Shown piece after piece: positions 36,000 through 44,593 of a stretch of 64,000 nucleotides of DNA. Source of the stretch: Candidatus Bacteroides merdigallinarum (GTDB lineage: Bacteria; Bacteroidota; Bacteroidia; Bacteroidales; Bacteroidaceae); contig DXBX01000089.1 in assembly GCA_019116285.1 (NCBI GenBank), positions 1-64,000 on the forward strand, in the 5' to 3' direction. The notes under the pieces are model-generated. The model was not told where the DNA came from, did not search any database, and saw only the letters and a program-made list of their open reading frames with translations. Within the stretch, counting starts at the first letter, position 1, and the number at the start of each line of letters is the position of its first letter. The position numbers and the translations under genes are program-made.

Positions 36000-37037
36000 T
36001 TAAATAAGGTGTATATTATGTGCCTTGCACTCCCGACGCATTTCTTCCGGCCAGATACTGGCTTGAATCTCACCGATGTGTGCCTTGCGCAGGTAGAACA
36101 TACACAGACGGGACTGGCCGATACCTCCACCGATGGAGAGGGGCAGGGTGTCGTCCATCAGACGCTTGTGGAAGTAGAGTTCCAGACGTTGTTCCTGTCC
36201 CTCCAGCTTGAGCTGGCGCATCAAGGCTTCCTTGTTCACGCGGATACCCATGGAGGACAGTTCGATGCTGCGTTGCAGGACATCGTCCCACAGCAGCAGG
36301 TCTCCATTCAGTCCCGGCAGGTCGTTCAGTCCCGGGCTGGTGTAGTCGTCATAGTCCGGGGCACGTCCGTCATGTTTCTTCCCGTCGCCCAGTTTGCAGC
36401 CGATGCCGATGACAAATACCGCTCCGTATTTTTTCGTGATGGTGTGCTCGCGGCATTTGGGCTCCAGGTGCGGGTAGAGTTGGCGCAACTCCTCCGCGTG
36501 GATGAAGTGCAGCTTTTCGGGCAGGCAGGGCTTGATCTGCGGATACATCTCGTAGACCATGTACTCCGTCCGTACCATGGCCGCGTAGATGCGTGTGACG
36601 ATTTCTTTCAGGAACTCCACGTTGCGGTTGGCCTCGGTGATGACCCGCTCCCAGTCCCACTGGTCCACGTAGAGCGAGTGCAGGTTGCCCAGTTCCTCAT
36701 CGGCACGGATGGCGTTCATGTCCGTGTAGATGCCATAGCCCGGCTCGATGTTATACTCCGCCAAGGTCAGCCGTTTCCACTTGGCCAGCGAATGCACCAC
36801 CTCGGCCTGTGCGTCTCCCAGGTCCTTGATGGGGAAGGAGACCGGCCGTTCCACGCCGTTCAGGTCATCATTGATACCCATGCCTTTCAGCACAAAAAGC
36901 GGTGCCGTGACGCGCCGCAAGCGCAGTTCGGACGAGAGGTTCAACTGGAAGAACTCTTTTATTTGTTTGATTCCCAACTCGGTTTGTTTCAAGTCGAGCA
37001 GGGGTTTGTATCCTTCAGGGGTTATCAGATAGCTCAT
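36000..37037 (-). CDS. asnA: Aspartate--ammonia ligase
   Basis: This 345-residue ammonia-dependent asparagine synthetase has a class II synthetase-like fold. The end region GIGQSRLCMFYLRKAHIGEIQASIWP and the opening ITPEGYKPLLDLKQTELGIKQIKEFF match AsnA closely. It makes asparagine from aspartate, ammonia and ATP. It has a -7 element about 31 nt upstream. Confidence 0.97.
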   Translation of the reverse strand: MSYLITPEGYKPLLDLKQTELGIKQIKEFFQLNLSSELRLRRVTAPLFVLKGMGINDDLNGVERPVSFPIKDLGDAQAEVVHSLAKWKRLTLAEYNIEPGYGIYTDMNAIRADEELGNLHSLYVDQWDWERVITEANRNVEFLKEIVTRIYAAMVRTEYMVYEMYPQIKPCLPEKLHFIHAEELRQLYPHLEPKCREHTITKKYGAVFVIGIGCKLGDGKKHDGRAPDYDDYTSPGLNDLPGLNGDLLLWDDVLQRSIELSSMGIRVNKEALMRQLKLEGQEQRLELYFHKRLMDDTLPLSIGGGIGQSRLCMFYLRKAHIGEIQASIWPEEMRRECKAHNIHLI

Positions 37038-37067
37038 ATACGATGGTTGTTATGTGAATTTGTCCGG

Positions 37068-37075
37068 CAAATATA
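37068..37075 (-). promoter_or_regulatory. -7 element for asnA
   Basis: The minus strand reads TATATTTG about 31 nt before the start codon. Confidence 0.5.
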
Positions 37076-37266
37076 GGGAAAATATTGATAAGTGATTACG
37101 TTTTCTTAAAATAAATGGCAAAATGATTGGGTTTTTCTCTTAAGATGAACGATGCGTATAGTGTTTATTCCTCTTGTCCATGTGGCGAATAAGCATCAAT
37201 TGACCCGCAAATTGCAGGATGCTCGAAAAAAATCGGGAAAAATTAGGCGCATTCCATCCTTTTTTA

Positions 37267-37274
37267 TACTTTTG
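37267..37274 (+). promoter_or_regulatory. -7 element for tRNA-Arg
   Basis: TACTTTTG lies 13 nt before the first base of the tRNA. Confidence 0.65.
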
Positions 37275-37287
37275 CACCCGCAATTAA

Positions 37288-37361
37288 GGCTCCGTAGCTT
37301 AGTTGAATAGAGCGTCAGATTCCGGTTCTGAAGGTCCTGGGTTTGAGTCCCAGCGGGGTCA
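37288..37361 (+). tRNA. tRNA-Arg (anticodon CCG)
   Basis: This 74-nt tRNA has acceptor arms GGCTCCG/CGGGGTC (with two G-U pairs), D arm TAGCTTAGTTGAATAGAGC, anticodon arm TCAGA-TTCCGGT-TCTGA and T arm CTGGGTTTGAGTCCCAG. The sequence after the discriminator A is CCG, so CCA is not encoded, unlike the tRNA-Met in this window. Confidence 0.95.
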
Positions 37362-37368
37362 CCGGAGA

Positions 37369-37408
37369 AAGAGGAAAATCGGCAACGGTTCTCCTCTTTT
37401 CTTTTTTG
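37369..37408 (+). terminator. Terminator after tRNA-Arg
   Basis: Arms AAGAGGA/TCCTCTT are followed by a T-rich tract, 7 nt beyond the tRNA. Confidence 0.75.
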
Positions 37409-37945
37409 TATCCCACGAAGCGATCTACATAAACTAAATTCCGACGGGAAGAAAAGATGAAATATGCAGACAGCTATGGTCTGAATTTGTCAAATGACAT
37501 TTCCGATTCCTATGGGCGTTTTATTCGAATCGTGTCAAATTCTTTGTCCCTCCGCTGTTTCTCCGTTTCCGGATAAGACTTGAAAGAGAGCAAAAAGAGA
37601 GGAGAAAGAGAGGAAAAAGAGACCGGAAAGAGAGAGGAAGGGGGATTCGAACGAAAATAAAGCCATTTTCTTGGATATTCGGGGGTTAGGATGAATGATT
37701 TGTCGTCTTTTCTGCTTTCGGGCGTCTGTGGGCGCGAGAATGAGCCGAGGGGTTGAGTGCTCCGTTTGGCTTGGATTTTGTGGCCGGTGGAGGTTTGTGA
37801 TGTAAAATAAGCAGTGAAAAATTTGAAAGGAATAAATTTGACTGTATGCACTGCGCAAGGAACCAATCTCTGCAATTTTATCCCATCTTGGCGGATATTT
37901 CGGAGAAATTCCGTAAGTTTGTAGCCTGATAAATCAAGTTAGACT
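37409..37945. other. Gene-free stretch between tRNA-Arg and nadE
   Basis: I see no convincing gene. The stretch 37576-37640 is almost pure purine on the plus strand (GAGA/AAGAG blocks). The minus-strand ORF of 121 aa across it is low-complexity Ser/Phe/Pro and lacks a promoter or RBS. A -7 element for nadE (TAAGTTTG, 37914-37921) closes the region. No integrase or attachment-site repeat of the tRNA 3' end is visible. Confidence 0.7.
37914..37921 (+). promoter_or_regulatory. -7 element for nadE
   Basis: TAAGTTTG lies 24 nt before the nadE start codon. Confidence 0.5.
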
Positions 37946-39871
37946 ATGAACTACGGATTCGTGAAAGTCGCGTCGGCCGTGCCTCGTGTGAAGGTGGCCG
38001 ACTGTGCGTTCAATGCTTCGCAGATTGAGAAGGATATCATCATTGCCGACGGCAAGGGGGTGGAAATCATTGTTTTCCCGGAGCTCTGCCTGACGGGCTA
38101 TACGTGTGGGGATCTGTTTGCCCACCATCTTTTGCTGGAGAGTGCGGAGATGGGGTTGATGCAGATTCTCAACAATACGCGTCAATTGGACATTGTCTCC
38201 ATCCTGGGGATGCCTGTGCCGATGAACGGGATGTTGCTGAATACGGCGGTGGTCATCCAGAAGGGGAAAGTGCTGGGCGTGGTGCCCAAGACCTATCTGC
38301 CCAACTACAAGGAGTTTTATGAGAAACGCTGGTTTACGTCGGCTGCCGAGGTGCGTGAGACGACGGTCCGGCTGTGTGGGCAGAATGTGCCGCTGAGCAG
38401 CCGCCTTTTGTTTGACACGACCGCGACAATCTTTGGCATTGAGCTTTGCGAGGATTTGTGGGCACCTGTGCCTCCCAGTTCGATGCTGGCCTTGCAGGGG
38501 GCGGAAATCATCTTCAATCTGTCGGCTGATAACGAGGGGGTGGGCAAGCATGCCTATCTGCGTTCGCTCATTGCCCAGCAGTCTGCGCGCTGCATTGCGG
38601 GCTATGTCTTCAGTTCGTGCGGCTTTGGCGAGTCCACTACGGACGTGGTGTTTGCGGGCAATGCCATGATTTACGAGAACGGTTCGTTGCTGGCGGCGAG
38701 CAAGCGCTTCTCCTTCGACGAGCAGGTGGTGATCAGCGAGATAGACGTGGAGCGCCTTCGCACGGAGCGGAGGGTCAATACCACGTTTGCTTCCTGTCGG
38801 GCGTGCATGACGCCGGATGTCTATACCCATATTGCCACGGAGTATGTCAATCCGCGTGATTTGCAGTTGACCCGCACGTTCAATCCGCATCCGTTCGTGC
38901 CTCAGGGTGCCGCGCTGGACGAGCGTTGCGAGGAGATTTTCTCCATCCAGGTATCGGGTCTGGCCCAGCGGCTGGTGCATACGCATGCCAAGTCGGCCGT
39001 GGTGGGCATATCGGGCGGACTGGACTCTACGTTGGCCCTGCTGGTGTGCGTGCAGACGTTCGACAAGCTGGGGCTGTCCCGCAAGGGCATCGTCGGGGTG
39101 ACCATGCCCGGATTCGGCACGACGGACCGCACGCATACCAATGCCGTAGACCTGATGGAATCCCTGGGCGTCACCGTGCGCGAGGTGAGCATCAAGGACG
39201 CTTGCCTGCAGCATTTCAAGGACATCGGCCACAATCCGGAGGTGCACGACGTGACGTACGAGAATTCCCAGGCTCGGGAGCGTACCCAGATCCTGATGGA
39301 CATTGCCAACCAGACGGGAGGCCTCGTGGTGGGCACGGGCGACCTGTCTGAGCTGGCTTTGGGCTGGGCCACGTATAATGGCGACCACATGTCCATGTAT
39401 GGTGTCAATGCCAGTGTGCCCAAGACGTTGGTGAAGCACCTGGTGAAGTGGGTGGCAGAGAATAGCGTGGACGAAGCCTCCCGCCGTACCTTGCTCGATA
39501 TCGTGGATACCCCCATTAGTCCCGAACTGATACCGGCCGACGAGAACGGAAACATCCGGCAGATTACGGAAGACCTGGTGGGTCCCTATGAGTTGCACGA
39601 CTTTTTCCTCTATTACTTCCTGCGAGGCGGGTTTGCACCTTCCAAGATTTATTTCCTGGCCGTCCGCACCTTCAAGGGGACGTATGACGAGGAGACCATC
39701 AAGAAATGGTTGCAGACCTTCTGCCGGCGCTTCTTCAACCAGCAGTTCAAGCGTTCCTGCCTGCCCGACGGACCGAAGGTGGGCAGCGTGTCGCTCAGTC
39801 CGCGTGGCGACTGGCGGATGCCCAGTGACGCTTCTTCGGATGTCTGGCTCAATGATGTAGCACCTCTTTAG
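37946..39871 (+). CDS. nadE: Glutamine-hydrolysing NAD+ synthase
   Basis: This 641-residue two-domain enzyme makes NAD from deamido-NAD with glutamine as nitrogen source. Residues 1 to about 290 are a nitrilase-type glutaminase: catalytic Glu in VFPELCLTGY, Lys in VVPKTYLPNY and Cys in IELCEDLW. The synthetase domain from about 330 has the ATP loop SGGLDSTLALL. Length fits the long NadE type. Its last 23 nt overlap the end of the convergent patatin gene. Confidence 0.97.
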   Translation: MNYGFVKVASAVPRVKVADCAFNASQIEKDIIIADGKGVEIIVFPELCLTGYTCGDLFAHHLLLESAEMGLMQILNNTRQLDIVSILGMPVPMNGMLLNTAVVIQKGKVLGVVPKTYLPNYKEFYEKRWFTSAAEVRETTVRLCGQNVPLSSRLLFDTTATIFGIELCEDLWAPVPPSSMLALQGAEIIFNLSADNEGVGKHAYLRSLIAQQSARCIAGYVFSSCGFGESTTDVVFAGNAMIYENGSLLAASKRFSFDEQVVISEIDVERLRTERRVNTTFASCRACMTPDVYTHIATEYVNPRDLQLTRTFNPHPFVPQGAALDERCEEIFSIQVSGLAQRLVHTHAKSAVVGISGGLDSTLALLVCVQTFDKLGLSRKGIVGVTMPGFGTTDRTHTNAVDLMESLGVTVREVSIKDACLQHFKDIGHNPEVHDVTYENSQARERTQILMDIANQTGGLVVGTGDLSELALGWATYNGDHMSMYGVNASVPKTLVKHLVKWVAENSVDEASRRTLLDIVDTPISPELIPADENGNIRQITEDLVGPYELHDFFLYYFLRGGFAPSKIYFLAVRTFKGTYDEETIKKWLQTFCRRFFNQQFKRSCLPDGPKVGSVSLSPRGDWRMPSDASSDVWLNDVAPL

Positions 39872-40634
39872 CTGCCCGGCGCCCGGCTTCTATGATTTCC
39901 TCGGCGTGGAAGAATTCCATCATGTCATAGTCTTCTCCGCACAGTTGGATGAGGAGGTCGGGCGGTGTCTGTGCCAGTTCGTAGCGGGTGATTTGCTGCA
40001 TCATCAGCCGGGAAGATTTCGTGGCCAGTTGGTAGGGAGTGAGTCGTTTCCGGCCCGGTTTTCCCGCAGGGGCGTTTACGTCTACGGCCACCAGCAGGTC
40101 GCCCGGTGTGCGGATGGCATGGTTCAGCGGCAGCGGGTTGAGGATGCCCCCGTCTACCAGCCGTTGTTCGCCCCGGCGGAAAGGGCGGAACAACAAGGGG
40201 ATGGAAATGGATGCCCGGATGGCATCGAACAGATTGCCGCGGTCGAACCGCACTTCTTGTTCGCTGATGAGGTCCGTAGCCAGGGCCACGTAGGGCAGGG
40301 GCAGGTCTTCGATATTCACATCGGGCAGGATTTCTTTCAGTTCGCGGATGAAGCGGTCGCCTTTGACGATGCCGTCGCTGCTCAGGCTGAGGTCGGCCAG
40401 TTGCCACATCTTGCGTTTGTTCCACGTGCGTAGCCAGTCCTTGCAGGCTTCCAGTCGGCCGGTGGCATACATGGCACCGACCATGGCTCCCATCGAGCTG
40501 CCGGCAATGGAGGTTATCTCGTAGCCTTGTGCCAGCAGTTCCTCGATGACGCCGATGTGGGCCATGCCCCGTGCCCCGCCCATGGAAAGGACGAGGGCGA
40601 CGCGTGGCCGGGGGGTAATAGAATGGTTCTCCAT
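39849..40634 (-). CDS. Patatin-like phospholipase (RssA type)
   Basis: This 261-residue serine lipase-fold protein has an oxyanion loop GGARGMAHIG, a nucleophile elbow GSSMG and a catalytic Asp in DGGILNPLP, so the catalytic dyad is complete. No signal peptide is seen, so it is probably cytoplasmic. Substrate is unknown. Start: Met at 40634 (MENHSI); the ORF-track start at 40718 lies upstream of the -7 element. Its 3' end overlaps nadE by 23 nt. Confidence 0.92.
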   Translation of the reverse strand: MENHSITPRPRVALVLSMGGARGMAHIGVIEELLAQGYEITSIAGSSMGAMVGAMYATGRLEACKDWLRTWNKRKMWQLADLSLSSDGIVKGDRFIRELKEILPDVNIEDLPLPYVALATDLISEQEVRFDRGNLFDAIRASISIPLLFRPFRRGEQRLVDGGILNPLPLNHAIRTPGDLLVAVDVNAPAGKPGRKRLTPYQLATKSSRLMMQQITRYELAQTPPDLLIQLCGEDYDMMEFFHAEEIIEAGRRAAKEVLHH

Positions 40635-40669
40635 ATAGATTTTTGTTGGATTTGATATATTGACTGCCA

Positions 40670-40677
40670 CAAATATA
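40670..40677 (-). promoter_or_regulatory. -7 element for the patatin gene
   Basis: The minus strand reads TATATTTG about 36 nt before the start codon at 40634. Confidence 0.5.
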
Positions 40678-40720
40678 GGGATTTCTTCCGTTTGTCGGCT
40701 GTTTTGGATGTTAAACAAAG

Positions 40721-41302
40721 ATGAAAATACTGATACTGAATGCCAGTCCCCGTCCGGACGGGAATATCGCCCGGATGCTGGAGGCGATGAGGGAGGAGGC
40801 TGTCCGGGGTGGGGCGGAAGTCTGTCATGAAGTGGTGTCCCACCTCCATGTACATCCCTGCACGGGGTGTATGAAGTGTCGTTCTGCCCGGCAGTGTGTG
40901 CTTCCGGCGGACGATGCCCAGCGCATCCTGGCGTTGCTGTCCGAGGCGGATGTATTGATTGTCGGCTCTCCTTGTTATTGGGGCAATATGCCCGGCACGC
41001 TGAAGGTGCTTTTCGACCGGATGGTTTATGGCCTGACGGGAGAGAGCCCGCGCGGCTTGCCTCGTCCGCTGCACAAGGGAAAGCGGGCTGTCCTGGTGAC
41101 TACCTGCTCCACACCTTGGCCTTTCAACGTCTGGTTCCGTCAGTCGCGGGGTACGGTCCGTGCCTTGCGCGAGATCTTGAAGTGGAGCGGGTTCAAGATA
41201 GTGCGCTCCATCGAGCGGGGAGGCACAAAGACGCGTCCCCTGACGGAGCGGGACTTGGTGCGGTGCCGGCGGGCGGTGCGCGATAGTACTATCGTTGGCT
41301 GA
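40721..41302 (+). CDS. NAD(P)H-dependent flavin oxidoreductase, flavodoxin fold
   Basis: This 193-residue protein has the FMN phosphate loop ILNASPRPDGNIARML, the two-Cys motif CTGCMKC and the flavin ring region GSPCYWGNMPGTLKVLFDRM. The family reduces quinones, chromate or other electron acceptors, or serves iron-sulfur-linked flavoproteins; the substrate is unknown. The final codons (DSTIVG) are encoded by the first unit of a palindrome array. Confidence 0.9.
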   Translation: MKILILNASPRPDGNIARMLEAMREEAVRGGAEVCHEVVSHLHVHPCTGCMKCRSARQCVLPADDAQRILALLSEADVLIVGSPCYWGNMPGTLKVLFDRMVYGLTGESPRGLPRPLHKGKRAVLVTTCSTPWPFNVWFRQSRGTVRALREILKWSGFKIVRSIERGGTKTRPLTERDLVRCRRAVRDSTIVG

Positions 41303-41360
41303 CGATAGCTCTATCGTTGCCCGACGAAAGCTCTATCGAGAGGTGATGATAGCTCTATCG
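41281..41360. repeat. Tandem array of CGATAG-N2-CTATCG inverted repeats, four units
   Basis: Units start at 41281, 41303, 41325 and 41347, exactly 22 bp apart. The arms are CGATAG/CTATCG, with one change in the left arm of units 3 and 4. Spacers are 8 nt and end in GA each time. The first unit lies inside the oxidoreductase coding end and the last covers the glycerate kinase stop codon, so the array spans the whole convergent junction. Confidence 0.95.
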
Positions 41361-42491
41361 CAAGAAGGCATTGGTCGTGGCGAATGCAGCCTGTGCCAGC
41401 TGCCGGCGGGAAAAGTCCGGACGGACAGCTGTCTCCAAGGGTGTGTCCGGCGGATTGATGCATTGCACGGCACGGAATCCGGCTTGGAGCAACGCTTCCT
41501 TGTCTTGTACTTGTCCGGCCAGCAGGATGACCGGGATGTCTTGTCGGCGGGCTTCCCGCAAGATGCCGGCAGGAACCTTGCCCATCAGGGTCTGGCGGTC
41601 GGCACGTCCTTCGCCTGTGATGACCAGGTCGGCATCGTGCAGGAGGGTGGGGAAATCCGCAGCGGCCAATACCAGTTCAATGCCGGGCTTTAGTTCAGCG
41701 TGGAGGAAAGCCGACAGCCCTCCGCCCATACCACCGGCCGCACCCGCTCCCGGCAAGGTGGAGATATCCGTACCGAGCTCCCGGCGAAGCACTTCCGAGA
41801 AATGGCGGAGTCCGGTATCCAGCTCCTGCACCATCTTAGGCGTAGCTCCCTTCTGCGGGGCAAAGACAAAGGCCGCCCCCTCCGGTCCGTACAGCGGGTT
41901 GCGGACATCGCAGGCGGCGGTGAAGACTGCCTCCCGGAGTTCCGTCGGTATGCAGGAAGTATCCACGCTCTCCACACGGGCCAGAGCTTGTCCGCCGAGT
42001 CCCACCTCTGTACCATTCCCGTCCAGGAAGCGGAAACCCAGTGCCTGAAGCATGCCCAGTCCGGCATCGTTCGTGGCGCTTCCCCCCAGTCCGATGAGGA
42101 AATGACGACAGCCCCGTTGCAAGGCGTCCGCTATCAGTTCCCCGGTGCCATAGGTGGTGGTCAGCAAGGGATTGCGCTGTTCTTCGGGCACCAAGGGCAG
42201 TCCGCTGATGCGGGCCATTTCGATGAAGGCTGTCCGTCCGTCGCCCGACAGGCCGTAGCAGGTGTCGCGCAATTCCATCAGCGGGCCGTGGGCACGGCAG
42301 TGAATGAGACTTCCGCCCGTGACACTGACCAAGGCTTCCAGCAGTCCCTCGCCCCCGTCGGCTACGGGTACCACCCGTACTTGGCAATCAGGACAAGCCT
42401 GTCGGACACCGCGGGCTGCGGCTTCGCCTGCCTCTTGCGAGGACAGACAACCTTTGAAGGAGTCCAGGGCTATGACGATTTTCGTTGGCAT
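41355..42491 (-). CDS. Glycerate kinase
   Basis: This 378-residue enzyme phosphorylates glycerate (GarK/GlxK family). Motifs: ALDSFKGCLSSQEAGEAAARGV at the start, GLGGSATNDAGLGMLQALGF in the middle and VITGEGRADRQTLMGK near the end, all typical. Whether the product is 2- or 3-phosphoglycerate is not decided by sequence. Start: Met at 42491 (MPTKIVIAL); the ORF-track start adds an unrelated hydrophobic stretch that overlaps the terminator of pgi. Confidence 0.95.
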   Translation of the reverse strand: MPTKIVIALDSFKGCLSSQEAGEAAARGVRQACPDCQVRVVPVADGGEGLLEALVSVTGGSLIHCRAHGPLMELRDTCYGLSGDGRTAFIEMARISGLPLVPEEQRNPLLTTTYGTGELIADALQRGCRHFLIGLGGSATNDAGLGMLQALGFRFLDGNGTEVGLGGQALARVESVDTSCIPTELREAVFTAACDVRNPLYGPEGAAFVFAPQKGATPKMVQELDTGLRHFSEVLRRELGTDISTLPGAGAAGGMGGGLSAFLHAELKPGIELVLAAADFPTLLHDADLVITGEGRADRQTLMGKVPAGILREARRQDIPVILLAGQVQDKEALLQAGFRAVQCINPPDTPLETAVRPDFSRRQLAQAAFATTNAFLR

Positions 42492-42505
42492 GGTTGAAAC
42501 TTGGA

Positions 42506-42553
42506 GATAAAAGAAAGCGCGGATTACACAGATAAGTCCGTGCAATTCGCGCT
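42506..42553 (-). terminator. Terminator after pgi
   Basis: On the minus strand, arms AGCGCGAATTGCAC/GTGTAATCCGCGCT (one mismatch, one G-U) are followed by TTTCTTTT. Confidence 0.7.
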
Positions 42554-42576
42554 CCTGGTGAATTCGGTTTTAGTTT

Positions 42577-43914
42577 TTACAGTCTGGCTTGGATGGCCTT
42601 GGACTCTTCTTCATAGCCCGGCTTGTTCAGCAGAGCGAACATATTCTTCTTATAAGCTTCTACGCCCGGCTGGTTGAAGGGGTTCACACCCAGGATGTAG
42701 CCGCTGATGCCGCACGCCTTCTCGAAGAAGTAGAGCAGGCCGCCGATGCTTTCCTCGTTCAGGGCGGGGATGGTGAGGCGCAGGTTGGGCACGCCGCCGT
42801 CCACGTGAGCCAGCTGAGTGCCCAGTTCGGCCATCTTGTTCACCTCGTCCACGTGCTTGCCGGCCAGGAAGTTCAGGCCATCCAGGTTCTCCTCGTCGCT
42901 GGGCACTTGCAGGCTGTGGTTGGTCTTCTCTACGGAGATGACTGTCTCGTAGATGGTGCGCTCGCCTTCCTGGATCCATTGGCCCATGCTGTGCAGGTCG
43001 GTGGTGAAGTCCACGGATGCGGGGAAGATGCCTTTGTTTTCCTTACCCTCGGACTCGCCATAGAGTTGCTTCCACCATTCGCTGACATAGTGCAGTTTCG
43101 GGTTGAAGTTCACGAGGATTTCAATCTTCTTGCCGTTCTTGTACAGCTCGTTGCGCGTGGCGGCATAGAGGGCGGCGGGGTTCTCGGCGAAGGGCACGTC
43201 CTTGCCGCAAGCCTTCTCCATGGCTACGGCGCCGGCCACCAGCTTCTCGATGTCGAATCCGGCAATGGCAATGGGCAACAGGCCTACCGGGGTCAGCACG
43301 GAGAAGCGGCCGCCTACGTTGTCGGGGATGATGAACGACTTGTAGCCTTCCTTGTCGGCCGTGGTGCGGGCAGCGCCCTTCTTGGCGTCCGTGATGGCCA
43401 CGATGACTTTCTTGGCCATTTCCTTGCCGCGCTGCTCTTCGCACTGCTTCTTCAGGAGGCGGAAGGCCAGGGCAGTCTCGGTAGTCGTGCCGGACTTGGA
43501 TATGTTGATGACGCCGAACTTCTTTCCTTTCAGGTATTCGGTCAGCTCGTACAGGTAGTCTTCGCCGATGTTGTGTCCGGCAAAGAGGATGACGGGACCG
43601 TCCTTCTTCTCTTGCAGCCAGGCGAAGCTGTTGGACAAGGCCTCGATGACGGCGCGTGCGCCCAGGTAGCTGCCGCCGATGCCGGCAACGACTACGACGT
43701 CACAATTCTCGCGCAAGGTCTGTGCGGTGGCCTTCAGGTCATTCAAGTGCTCCTGCGTGATGGAGGAGGGGAGGTGCAGCCAGCCCAGGAAGTCGTTGCC
43801 CAGGCCCGTGCCGTTTTCCAGCATCTCTTGTGCGTCCTGTACCTGCTTTTCGTAAGCGTACACATTCTCCTTGGAAATGAATCCGAGGGTCTTCTCGATG
43901 TTCAAAGTAATCAT
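42577..43914 (-). CDS. pgi: Glucose-6-phosphate isomerase
   Basis: This 445-residue enzyme interconverts glucose-6-phosphate and fructose-6-phosphate. Motifs: [16 protein letters not shown], the phosphate-binding [17 protein letters not shown] and the catalytic region [14 protein letters not shown]. It is the short bacterial form found in Firmicutes and Bacteroidetes, shorter than E. coli Pgi. It has its own terminator and a -7 element (44012-44019) about 100 nt upstream. Confidence 0.97.
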   Translation of the reverse strand: MITLNIEKTLGFISKENVYAYEKQVQDAQEMLENGTGLGNDFLGWLHLPSSITQEHLNDLKATAQTLRENCDVVVVAGIGGSYLGARAVIEALSNSFAWLQEKKDGPVILFAGHNIGEDYLYELTEYLKGKKFGVINISKSGTTTETALAFRLLKKQCEEQRGKEMAKKVIVAITDAKKGAARTTADKEGYKSFIIPDNVGGRFSVLTPVGLLPIAIAGFDIEKLVAGAVAMEKACGKDVPFAENPAALYAATRNELYKNGKKIEILVNFNPKLHYVSEWWKQLYGESEGKENKGIFPASVDFTTDLHSMGQWIQEGERTIYETVISVEKTNHSLQVPSDEENLDGLNFLAGKHVDEVNKMAELGTQLAHVDGGVPNLRLTIPALNEESIGGLLYFFEKACGISGYILGVNPFNQPGVEAYKKNMFALLNKPGYEEESKAIQARL

Positions 43915-44011
43915 GTTCGTTCCAATTTTGGGCTTGCCTTATTCCTCATCCACCGGACAAGGAACGGTAAGCGGTTATTAAATTCTTATTCTCAGACTTT
44001 TTTAGGTGGGG

Positions 44012-44019
44012 CAAATATA
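44012..44019 (-). promoter_or_regulatory. -7 element for pgi
   Basis: The minus strand reads TATATTTG, about 98 nt before the start codon. Confidence 0.45.
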
Positions 44020-44089
44020 CACCTTTTTTATAGGAATAAAGAATAATGCGGATGAAAAAAATAGAATGCCTGCGTTTCTTTGCGTTTTC

Positions 44090-44584
44090 TTAGGGGTTGT
44101 ATGAAAATGCCACCGCCTTTTGTGCCCGGAGCGAGGCCGGTACGTCTATCAGGCGTTGGTTGCTGCTGCCCCGGAAGTACAGGCTCTCGTCGCGCAGCTC
44201 CTGACGGAAGCGTCCGTCCACCAATACGTCGATGTATTGCAACAGCTTCCGTTGGCGCGGGTTGGACAACAACCGCTCGAATGTATAGCCGGTGTAGCAC
44301 CAGATGTTCTTCCCGCTTTTCTCCTTGATGGCCTGCGCCAGCTCGGCAAAGCCTTCGGGCTGGAACATGGGGTCGCCTCCGCTGAAGGTGACGTCGGCAA
44401 AGGGGTCTTCCAATACCTTGTCCAGGATCTCTTCCGTGCTCATCGGATGTCCGTGTTGTATGTTCCAGGATTCGGGGTTATGGCAACCGGGACAGGCATT
44501 CGGGCATCCGGCGGCATAGATAGCCGTGCGGAAACCCGGTCCGTCCACAGTGGTATCTTCCAGTATGTTCAGGATAGACAGCAT
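44090..44584 (-). CDS. nrdG: Anaerobic ribonucleotide reductase activating protein (radical SAM)
   Basis: This 164-residue radical-SAM enzyme installs the glycyl radical in NrdD. The iron-sulfur motif is CPNACPGC (C-x3-C-x2-C), near residue 28, inside the family opening ILEDTTVDGPGFRTAIYAAGC. TFSGGDPMFQPEGF carries the SAM-binding GGD/P element. It starts 9 nt after the nrdD stop, so it is the second gene of the nrdDG operon. Confidence 0.97.
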   Translation of the reverse strand: MLSILNILEDTTVDGPGFRTAIYAAGCPNACPGCHNPESWNIQHGHPMSTEEILDKVLEDPFADVTFSGGDPMFQPEGFAELAQAIKEKSGKNIWCYTGYTFERLLSNPRQRKLLQYIDVLVDGRFRQELRDESLYFRGSSNQRLIDVPASLRAQKAVAFSYNP

Positions 44585-44593
44585 GGCGAGAGG

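Noticed and set aside
37510-37875. 121-aa minus-strand ORF after tRNA-Arg
   Set aside because: Low-complexity product of a purine-rich tract; no -7 element, RBS or family resemblance.
37934-39598. 554-aa minus-strand ORF opposite nadE
   Set aside because: Shadow of nadE; Arg/His-rich translation with no recognisable fold.
41281-41360. CRISPR array interpretation of the 22-bp repeats
   Set aside because: Units are too short, spacers are only 8 nt and similar to each other, and no cas genes are present.
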